From Echinococcus granulosus (Eukaryota; Platyhelminthes; Cestoda; Cyclophyllidea; Taeniidae): DNA of 64,000 bases. Position numbers and translations under genes: made by a program. A model generated the notes under the pieces. The model saw only the letters and a program-made list of their open reading frames with translations, was not told the DNA's origin and did no database searches. Where the stretch lies: positions 14,977 through 78,976 of the forward strand of contig NW_020170494.1 in assembly GCF_000524195.1 (NCBI RefSeq). Reading direction: 5' to 3'. How positions within the stretch are numbered: position 1 is the stretch's first letter; every line of letters starts with the position of its first letter. Below, piece by piece: positions 26,101-34,587 of this stretch.

Positions 26101-27781
26101 CAAAAATAGTGAGTGGTCTCAAACTGCCCTTAGAAATACTGCCATCCACGTGGGTCAAAACAGTGAAACGTACCGTGAACTTCGGTTGATCATGTGAATT
26201 TGAAAAGCTGTAGTAGGTCACCAACTCCTAACACACATACCATGCGACACGTATTTTAATATGTGCACTTTTTTCATTTGAAAGGCTGGCAGTGTATTCA
26301 GCTGAGTTTTGCATTATCTTTGAAGGGGTGAGAGGTTGATAGCAGCTTCCACAAATAATTTGTTTCTGATTGCCATTTGATCCAGTGAGAAATCATTTGC
26401 CTAGTGAATGGTGTTCCCGTATGTGTCCAGTACCAACAGTGATTAAAAAAAAGGACGGTAAATTCAAACAGACACATGAACATGTTTGGCATGAGTCGCA
26501 TGAGTGCCAATCCCCCTCTTTAAAAAAAAAATAAATTAAACAAACGGACATTCCAATTCTATCAGAATTGTGATTAGCCTTCGGTATCGAGGTTCTTTGT
26601 TGCTGTAAGTATCAATTTACACATCTTTAATGGCGTCAAAAAATCTCCTCACAAACTTATAAAATGTCAGCTTTTCTCGAGAGGCGTCCAACTCAAAGAG
26701 ATTTTCAAAATCTTCACTGCAGTGTTTGACCAGAAGAGTGAGGGGGAAGTTCATTTGGGACTAAGCTGACGCTAAGATGTTGCGGCACCACTTGGTGTGG
26801 AGAAGCAACATTTCAAGACCAGGAACTATCATTCACTGTGGGATAAACCTTCACGTTGGGGGATAAACTCAAAAAGTAGACCTTCATAAACCCTTTATTT
26901 GCCCAAGAGGAATTATGAACCGTAGAACCAATTTGGGATTTATGGGTGGGGGCATACACTACGTTGAAAGCAAATCACCCGAGCATTAATATCTTCTGAT
27001 GAACCGCATCCGATAAGTGAAAATCAAGACAGGTAAAATTATTATTTCCTCTACTTTGAATAAAACCAAACGCCACCGATCCTCTGGTCAGATGCCTGTA
27101 GGTTAAACGTGCTAGAGGGAATTCTGATTCATTCACTTCACTTCAAGGCCATAATCACACCACCGACGGTTGCACAACATTTGGCAAGTCAAAAACGGAG
27201 TGAAATTAGTTACTGAACTACAACTTGCACGAAGAAGACCCAAACTGAGGACAGCAAATACTACGTAACGTAGCTGGCAAGGGCAATGTCTAACCTAGAG
27301 TGACGCAGACGCCAGAGAACTTGTAGGATGTTCTAGCCCATTGTCACCGACGTGACCCGGCAAAATCCAGATCTATATGAACAAATCTGTTAAAACTGCA
27401 GTGGTTGTTCAACCGATGCCATTACCGAAGGCGTTATATAGTCTTAAGATTACTAGCGTGCATGTGAGCATAAACACTCTTGAGAGGCAGCCGTGAAATA
27501 ACTCCGCGATGGGAATCCTAAAAGAGAGGAGAGCTAAGCATCCAAAAACACCGTTAAATCAGTTTTTACTTCAAGCACATGCGTGAGTTTCTCCAGACAG
27601 GTGCGTTAGTTCAACCATGCCTTTCGTTCCTTAATACCGTCGACAGGTCTGTCATGGTAGAGTACAAGCATTGGGGGTTCAGCTAGAATTAGTCGAGAAT
27701 CAAAAAACCGAAACCACCGTAAAACTGCAATTGAACAAAATTTGGTGTACATCAAAGATATGCATTTGGAATCTGACCTTT
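23140..27781. other. Intergenic, 4.6 kb, no recognised gene
   Basis: This lies between the forkhead gene promoter and the 3' end of the pyroglutamyl-peptidase gene. Open frames of 60-80 codons occur on the minus strand at 24364-24555 and 24577-24822 and on the plus strand at 25832-26038. None has a motif I recognise, and none shows convincing splice sites joining it to a neighbour. Short A-runs occur near 26520. I see no tRNA, rRNA or structured repeat. Confidence 0.5.
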
Positions 27782-28829
27782 TTAAAGATAATCTGCAAGG
27801 GAAGAAGAAATCGGTATATCACAATTTTTACATAGAATAATTATCAAAAGAAGTAGAAAGTCACCGAGGTAGTCCGCAGTAAAGACATCTGATATCGTCG
27901 GGACATGAACGAATAGGGTCCGATTTGGGTCTTTTTCAAGGGAACTAAAAAGGACAAAAAAAGAAATTATGCAAAAACTGATTCACTGTGCATCACTCTG
28001 CGAATGAAGATAGCAAATATTGTTAGAACTTTGAATTCGTTGACCCAATGAGATTTTTTTAACTTAGAAGTGGAAAAGTTTTTGAAAAGTATTAACTTGG
28101 GGAGAACAAGCCACTTACCGCCAATAAATATAGCCGCAAAGGAAACAACCGGGATCCGTTGAAATACCACACTTGAATCCACGAGACTGAAGGAGGACAC
28201 AGGGCTCATCCAGCGAGAGCTTTGTGCAGATCTGCTCATGACACAAGGGTTGACAGGGAAGACAACCATCATCTGTCATAGTGTAGGGTCCAAACCCCGA
28301 CTGATTTTCTAGACTAATCTTCGAGGCCGAGGGGTCAACACCGACATGAATAACTAGGTTCTGAACGAGGAAACATTAAAAAATTGCGAAACTGAGGCAC
28401 CCAAAAAGCTCTGCACCCATTGTATCTTTCAATACCCTAATCATATATACCAATCCTACATAAAGAGATGCAAAGGTTACATTTACGACCATTTGTATAG
28501 ATGCTATAAATTTTCATGCATAAATTTAGTGCAAAAAACCGTATGCCAAAATAAATAGCCAATGTCCCTAGCTTATTTGCATCTACAAACTCAAATACAA
28601 CGAAACAAACCGGTTTGAGTTCATCCCATATATGGGAGACGGCCTTATCCGCCGCCTGATATGAAACCTCGATATTTGGCAAAACGACAAGTTCAGGAGA
28701 ACATTTGGCCTGAGATCTAATTTCTTCCCATTTGCATTGCAAATTCAGGACGGCGGTAGTGCTACTGTTCACCGAGATACCATCAAAGGGACCAAAACCG
28801 GTAACGACGACTCTTGCTTGATTATCCAT
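27782..28829 (-). CDS. PGPEP1: Pyroglutamyl-peptidase I (peptidase family C15), 3 exons
   Basis: Cytosolic cysteine peptidase that removes N-terminal pyroglutamate from peptides. Exons: 28829-28611, 28360-28119, 27944-27782; introns of 250 and 174 bp; phases 0 and 2. The product is 207 residues, close to the ~209 of animal enzymes. Residues 8-15 (VVTGFGPF) are the family's N-terminal signature. The catalytic triad fits E91 (ISLENQ), C148 (FLCGY) and H167 (FVHVP). The open frame extends upstream without an ATG; the first in-frame Met (MDNQARV) gives the family's usual start. The extreme C-terminus is hydrophobic and unlike the family. A possible extra donor at 27899 spliced to an acceptor just after 27791 would give a shorter tail that also ends at the same TAA. 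The gene is head-to-head with RPL5. Confidence 0.93.
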
Positions 28830-29899
28830 ATCAGCCGAGAGCTCGAAGCCGGACGGCAAGTGACCTTTATCATGGTGTAAAACAATTAGTACTATTGAAA
28901 ATATTTACCGTGATATGCAGTTAAACGTGCCCAAAATATTATAAAGTTGGATAGTAAAGAGTTGTGGGTGTCAGTAGGAGAAGATCTTTTTCTACCAGTT
29001 CGCCTAAATTAGTTAACGAAAAATAAATATTTAATTAATTTTATTTATGCCAATACTCAAATACAAACGAAATGCCCCAGCGGCTATCAAAATTTGAATG
29101 TGTTCGACAAGATTCCAACCCTCTTATGTAAAATCAGCAGGAATACATAAGAATGCAAAACTCGATGCAGGTGAAGAAATAAACTTGGAGAAGCCTTGAG
29201 GATCGAAGGTATAACATTGTCTATCAAAAAGGTCTAATATGAACTGCTAAGTAGAGACATTCCGACAGGTAAGCTAATGCTTATGCACGTTACAGAAGTG
29301 CTATGCGGGTACTTTTATGTAGGGCGAGACTTGCGGGTCTTCTCTTTTCTGTTCCTAGTGCTCTTAAAACAACCAGGTTGACTTAATTTCGACGTATTTA
29401 TTAGAGGGAAGTGGCGAGGGAAACAAGTGCAAAGTTTAGAGGGGGGGACTGCAATTGCCCTCAATCGTAGAAGACGCCGACTCTGTCATCAGATTCAAAG
29501 TGTCACCTTGCCACCTCTCTGAAAGGCACGTCAAAACAATATAGGTATTACATATATAGGGTTGCCGGCAATATTGTGTGAAAAAAAGGTATCGGCAAAT
29601 CTTTTGGCTGCAACTTAGAAATCCACCTGGCTAATACAATTTGCCGGCTTTAAAAAGACATTTACATTCGGCGCACATAAAAAATGAAGAATTATCCGTA
29701 TCCTACATCCACCTTCTTAAAAGCTCCTACCCATCTACTAAACCGATCATCACAAGAAATTACAAATAAGTACTTTAAAAGATTTAAATGTTTTGTGCGG
29801 CAGGGAAGTTTTCAGGGGCAAATTTGGTGTTTAATTGACTGCCTATTACTTTTTAAATCAGCTGTCCGTGCATTTGGCGAATCACTTGAGCCTGCTAGT
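28830..29899. other. Divergent intergenic region PGPEP1 / RPL5
   Basis: About 1.07 kb separates the two start codons, which point away from each other, so both promoters must lie here unless the genes have distant 5' exons. I found no convincing TATA box for either gene. The open frame on the plus strand at 29684-29968 runs across the proposed RPL5 start exon and is not a gene in its own right. Confidence 0.5.
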
Positions 29900-31006
29900 A
29901 TGGTATGGGCGTGGTTGTCATACCGCGTTGTCTTGTCACTTCTAACAATGCTTCGTTTGTTTCGTTAGTGTTTTTTAGCTTTTTGCGTCCATGTATGGGC
30001 TATACTGTTTGCGATGTTGTGTCTAAACCACGTTTTTTCTGTCTGTAGGGTCTCGTAAAAGTTACGAAGAATAAAGCGTATTTCAAGCGTTTCCAGGTCA
30101 AGTTTCGTAGGCGCCGTGAGGGCAAGACTGATTATTACGCCCGAAAACGTCTTATTTGGCAGGACAAAAACAAGTATAATACACCTAAGTACAGGTTTGT
30201 TGTCCGATTCACGAACAAGGATATTGTGTGTCAGGTAACTTCTGATATCATTTTAATTCTTAAAGATAATATATGCCTGTATGGATGGCGATCGTGTTGT
30301 GGCTACCGCTTATTCTCATGAGTTGCCTCGCTACGGTGTGAAAATCGGTCTTACTAACTATTCCGCCGCTTATTGTACGGGTCTTCTCCTGGCCCGCCGC
30401 GTTCTCAAGAAGCTGAAGTTGGATGGCTTGTATCAGGGTCAGACTGAGGTTAATGGCGAAAATTATCTTGTTGAGTCCAAAGAGAAACGGGGAGCGTTTA
30501 AGTGTTTCTTAGATGTTGGCCTTCGTCGTACTTCCTCCGGCGCGAACATTTTCGGAGCCCTCAAGGTAACAGCTTTTTTTTTATATACGTTATAGGGAGC
30601 CGTTGATGGCGGTTTGAACATACCCCACAGCTCGAAACGATTTCCAGGAAATGATCCCGAATCCGGAGAGTATAATGCAGAGGCTCACCGTGCTCGTATA
30701 TTCGGTCAGCACATTGCCGAATACATGCGTTCATTAAAGGAAGAAAGTGAGGAGGCCTACAGACGCCAGTTTGGTGCTTATTTGAAGCTCGGCATTGAGG
30801 CGGATGACATAGAACCCATGTACCAGAAAGCTCACGCTGCCATTCGTGAAGATCCTTCGTACACGAAGAAGGAGAGGGCCGAAGTGAAGCATCGGCGTTT
30901 TAATAGAAAGAAGTTGACCCTTAAGGCGCGTCGCGAACGCGTACGCCAAAAGAAAGCGCAATTCCTATCTCAACTTCAGAAGGATTTGGCTGTTGTTGGG
31001 GCTTAA
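29900..31006 (+). CDS. RPL5: 60S ribosomal protein L5 (uL18), 4 exons
   Basis: Large-subunit protein that binds 5S rRNA and is part of the central protuberance. Exons: 29900-29902 (ATG only), 30049-30234, 30266-30565, 30596-31006; 299 residues (human 297). The start region [19 protein letters not shown], then [50 protein letters not shown] and KRFPG follow the family almost residue by residue. The basic C-terminus carries the expected Lys/Arg-rich helix. Introns 2 and 3 are only 31 and 30 bp. The start exon is inferred from ATG immediately followed by GTATGG at 29903, matching the intron after the initiator Met in human RPL5. Trans-splicing of a leader ending in AUG onto the acceptor at 30048 would yield the same protein. 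Confidence 0.96.
30235..30265 (+). other. RPL5 mini-intron of 31 bp
   Basis: The donor gtaact follows the codons for IVCQ, and the acceptor ends in aaag before IIYACMDGD. Phase is 0 on both sides. Removing it reproduces the conserved uL18 sequence without a gap. Confidence 0.93.
30566..30595 (+). other. RPL5 mini-intron of 30 bp
   Basis: The donor gtaaca and the acceptor ttatag enclose 30 bp, including a run of nine T. The flanking codons join to FGALK-GAVDGG, as in all uL18 proteins, with phase 0. Confidence 0.95.
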
Positions 31007-32061
31007 AGTATATTGATATTAAGCTAGGAAACCATTTTTTCTCAGAAACAATCTGTTTGCAGTTCATTCCGCTTTAGGGGTGGGGGGTGGCAGCTTTCGA
31101 GTATCTTGCTGTGACGACTTAATCCTGGTGAGGTGTTCCTCCTCATTGTGAACGTTCTTCCCTTGGGAATTCGTCATGTGGTGGGTTCTGCCGTGATGTC
31201 GCACACGGTTTTGCGAGGTTTTGCCGTGAGTTCTCGTATAAACTAGTGCGTTGGTTCGAAGCCGCTCCAGGGAGTGATTGTGCGGTTTTTGAGATTTTTA
31301 GATGAGCTATTTTGTCAACTTGTGGTTTCTTTCGCAATCATTAAGTCTGTTTTTCTGGAGTTGCTGATCGGACTTCAGGTGTGGAGGGGGTGGAGCACCT
31401 TGCAATGCGTGGGATGCTAGAGGCGGTGTGGGAAGGTAGTAATGCTACGGGATTACGCATGGTTGGGTGCTCATGCAGTTAGGTTTTTTGTGGTGGGCTT
31501 TATGCCTGTGCTCGGTGTTTACACAGAGTGGAGTTTGTTTGATAAACGGCAAGATCATCCCGGAGTTCACAGGTGATCAGGGGGTTGCTCTTTGCCTCAT
31601 CCGTTTTGCGGGGAATGCGGCAACGTGGCGGTACGATTCCGCATGTTCTTAGTGGACTGCGAGATGAATAAGCAATTGGGATGTGCAATATCCTCTCAAA
31701 ATGGATCGGGGATGTTAAAGCTGAGTAGCTGAGAGTGGCTTTGTGGAGGTGCCCGATCCAGGGTGCAGCCACTTTAGTGAGGATGGGGATGATGCGTAAG
31801 CTCCTGTTCATTTCACAGCCTTTATGCTTTTTTGAAGTAGAGGTATAAAAGTTTACTCCATCACACAAAGCCTTGGCCTGACTTTATGACAGCAAGTAGT
31901 TTCTGTTAAACTTAGTCTAGGTTATCATAAACCTGAATGAGGTTCTTTAGTTTCATTTTCTCGTGGGAAATGGTTACTAATAAAGTGCCAATAAGCGGCA
32001 TGTCGTAGGTCGTTTTTGCAAAGGTCACCAGATACTTGTGAACTCTCGACTTGCCGGGAAA
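31007..32061. other. RPL5 downstream region, no gene seen
   Basis: RPL5 3' flank with a G-rich patch near 31075-31095. No poly(A) signal of the AATAAA type was placed. The open frames at 31143-31337, 31467-31652 and 31500-31868 have no recognised motif. The region ends at the older TRIM element. Confidence 0.5.
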
Positions 32062-32953
32062 TGTACCACTTTGATAGATTTTTCAATTCGACGTTTGGCT
32101 GCACGGGTACTTTGGTATTTCCAGATTGTACATCCGCTAGGTGAGCTGACCTTCGGGCTATGCTAGCAGTCTCTTGACCCCCCTATACGTTAGTGGTATT
32201 TACTGCCATAATGCTGTGGCTTTCTGCGACTTTAGGGGACGCCTACAGCGTTACATTGATAGTAACGTCAAGCGAACCTTATGCCCCTAACAGAGGGGCA
32301 AGAATTAACGTCTGCTTTTGGCGTTTTCCCTAATTCCGTATTCTGCAAGAATGCTATTATCGACTGAAGCTTCATCAGTCTCAACTTATTTTGAAAAGTT
32401 AACTACAGAGCCGTCTGCGGTACCTGCATAAACACGACAAAAGAGTACGCAAGCATTCCCTCTTCCACGTCTTCACAAACTGAGTGGAATTCAGGCAGGT
32501 GTGTGGATGGACAGCACTGAAATGAAAATAAAGTAACAAGGGGAAATAGACGTGAAACCTTATATTCGGAAGACTATTCCGTCCAGTCGGTTATTGAGTG
32601 GCCACCAGTGCCCTTACGACGCGGAGTATCCTCGTATTCGATCATTATTCGGTCTTTAGAAGTAAAAAGGTATCTCATTACCCTTTTATCAATACAATTC
32701 TTAAAGAGGACAAAAATTCAGACGCTATAAATTCGTGGTGATCCATCAGTGAAGCTGAGTCTAAAAGCATCCACAAAGGTATGCAAATTCGGTGGTTCGC
32801 AGGTAGTTTTTTAATATAGCAAACTACATTTTGGTAAGTAGCATGAAAGACTGACCAGTAGGAATGTTGGGAACAACGCTCAAAAAAAAGGAGAGGGTCA
32901 TCTAATTTTTTTGTGGTCTGGTTAATTCCGGCAATTAAAGGTGCCCAGATTAC

Positions 32954-33151
32954 TGTAATACGATAGTGGTTTATCCTTCGGTTCTGGTGAGGCGCCACTT
33001 TTGTACTTCGAACTAGCCCCCTTGTACCTCGCTGGGTGGGCTGGCCTTTTGGGCCATGCCAATTGCCCAGACACCTTCTCCATGCTAAATATATATATTT
33101 TGCGCGAGTATTGTGTCTTCTTTCGTCTTCAGGGAGTCTCGGGACGCTACA
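32954..33151 (+). repeat. 5' LTR of the younger TRIM
   Basis: 198 bp, TG...CA bounded, matching the copy at 33745-33942 in length and sequence. The Met-initiated frames that begin near the middle of both LTRs encode similar short peptides only because the DNA is repeated. Confidence 0.92.
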
Positions 33152-33155
33152 TTCG

Positions 33156-33174
33156 TGGCAGCAGAAAGCGAACC
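33156..33174 (+). other. Probable tRNA primer-binding site of the TRIM
   Basis: TGGCAGCAGAAAGCGAACC starts 4 bp after the 5' LTR. Its reverse complement begins GGTTCG and ends in CCA, which is what a tRNA T-arm plus acceptor 3' end looks like. The older copy keeps AAGCGAACC at the equivalent position, about 32270-32278. The tRNA species was not determined. Confidence 0.7.
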
Positions 33175-33726
33175 CGATCTTAAAGGCCGTGTATCCTGAT
33201 TTTCCACTTCTGTTTGATAAGCCTTAGTGGAGCGGAAGAAGTACATATGCTACGAATGGGAGAATGGTGATGACCCCAAACAGAAGGGTTGATGTTGACG
33301 TCTACCTTCGGCATCTCTCCCAGTCCCGTGTTCTGCAGAAAAGCTATTAACAACTGAAGCTACACTAGCCGTGAAACATCTGGAAGTTTCGTTACGGATT
33401 TTCCCTACCGTCCCCATGGACCTGTTTCAAATCTTGCACTTCCTTACTCAAATCCGCCTTTAGGCCAGTGTTCCTGCATCTACCTGTGGACAAGCATTAT
33501 AGCCGGCGTAGTTCCCCGTCCTGAATCAAATCCCTAAATCGGACGAAACCCTAGATCCAGTCAAGCCGCCAAGAGGGATCAGCGACGTTGAGGTCAAGTA
33601 TCCCCTCAGTTGCGCATTAATTTGGTGACTGGCACGGTCGGCTCGTGGGTGTTTCTTTACTGCACCGACTACGTTGTAATGGCTGACACGGGGGGTTGAC
33701 CTGCGGGAGCGCCGGGGACGACGCTC

Positions 33727-33741
33727 AAAAGAGGAGGGAGG
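33727..33741 (+). other. Polypurine tract of the TRIM
   Basis: AAAAGAGGAGGGAGG lies 3 bp before the 3' LTR, the standard position for plus-strand priming in LTR elements. The older copy has the equivalent purine run at 32882-32898 in the same local context (acgctcaaaa precedes both). Confidence 0.85.
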
Positions 33742-33744
33742 CTA

Positions 33745-33942
33745 TGTAATACGATAGTGGTTTATCCCTTGGTTCTGGTGAGGCGCCACTTTTGTACTTT
33801 GAATTAGCCCCCTTGTACCTCGCTGGGTGGGCTGGTTTTTTGGGCCATGCCAATAGCCCAGACACCTTCTCCGTGCTAAACGTATGTATTCTGCGCGAGT
33901 ATTGTGTCTTCTTTCGTCTTCAGGGAGTCTCGGGACGCTACA
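33745..33942 (+). repeat. 3' LTR of the younger TRIM
   Basis: Second 198-bp copy of the LTR. It is followed directly by TTAC, the same four bases that precede the 5' LTR. Confidence 0.92.
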
Positions 33943-34587
33943 TTACACTACCACTGAGTGATTTAACCCCTGGTCCCTATCGGTATCCGATCAGCACTCC
34001 CCTGGTTAGTGGTATATTTTCTGTCACACTATCTTGGCTTCCTACGACTTCAGAGAGGACTCAAGGTGCTACAATAGTTCTCCAAGACAGTCAAGAGGAT
34101 TCAGCGACCCATTCAAGGCTGATGGACCATTGATGACCAATTAGAGCTACTGTTGTAATCAAACCACTACGTGTTATCATCCTTAAATCAATCATAGTAG
34201 AAGAGTAGCTGGAAATGCGCCATAAAACCGATCAGGGTACCAACATGGCGGCAAAATGGTGAAGTTGTCACAAGTTTGTAGTATTTTATCGTAGTAAGCT
34301 CTGTTGTATTAACAAAAAATTTCGACAGTAGGGACTACCTAACTTTTACCAAGAAGAATACTCGTTTGCCGATTCTGTAGCAGATTGCAAGAAAGGCCCT
34401 GCATAATCCTAACTCCTCCAACATATCCAAAATTTCAAGACATGAGCAAAAGTAAAATTAATTTTTTTAAAATTAATATTTCGTGAGACACAGCAAAAGT
34501 TGAAGCAAATGAATATTAAATGTTTTATTTCGTTTCAATGCGGCAGCATACTCGTACCTCACGGCGATTAGTGCGCACTTTTTCGAA

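Larger units (their letters stand above)
32954..33942 (+). mobile_element. Full-length TRIM (terminal-repeat retrotransposon in miniature)
   Basis: A 989-bp element with two direct 198-bp LTRs (32954-33151 and 33745-33942), both starting TGTAATACG and ending GACGCTACA. I count about 12 differences between them, mostly transitions, so they are roughly 94% identical. It is flanked by TTAC on both sides (32950-32953 and 33943-33946), a probable 4-bp target duplication. A tRNA-type primer site and a polypurine tract are in place. The ~590-bp interior has no substantial open frame, so mobility would need proteins supplied by another element. Such elements (Ta-TRIM) are known from taeniid tapeworms; that this copy belongs to that family is inference from structure. 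It sits inside the 3' LTR of an older relative. Confidence 0.92.
32062..34073 (+). mobile_element. Older TRIM element, interrupted by a younger TRIM
   Basis: A diverged, non-coding LTR element. The 5' LTR is about 32062-32255 (starts TGTACCACTTTG, ends GTTACA). A primer-site region follows, with AAGCGAACC as in the younger copy. The internal part shares blocks with the younger copy, for example around 32285-32450. A polypurine tract is at 32882-32898. The 3' LTR starts at 32901 (TCTAAT aligned to TGTAAT) and is split by the younger element into 32901-32953 and 33947-34073, ending GCTACA. Without the insertion it is about 1.0 kb. No flanking duplication could be seen, consistent with age. It has no protein-coding capacity. 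Confidence 0.78.

Noticed and set aside
28829..28859. Upstream start for pyroglutamyl-peptidase I at 28859
   Set aside because: That codon is TTG, not ATG; the first in-frame ATG at 28829 gives the length usual for the family.
33001..34133. Plus-strand open frames in the TRIM region giving near-identical peptides starting MYFELAPLYLAGW
   Set aside because: They lie inside the two LTR copies and are similar only because the DNA is repeated; they stop or diverge directly after the LTR.
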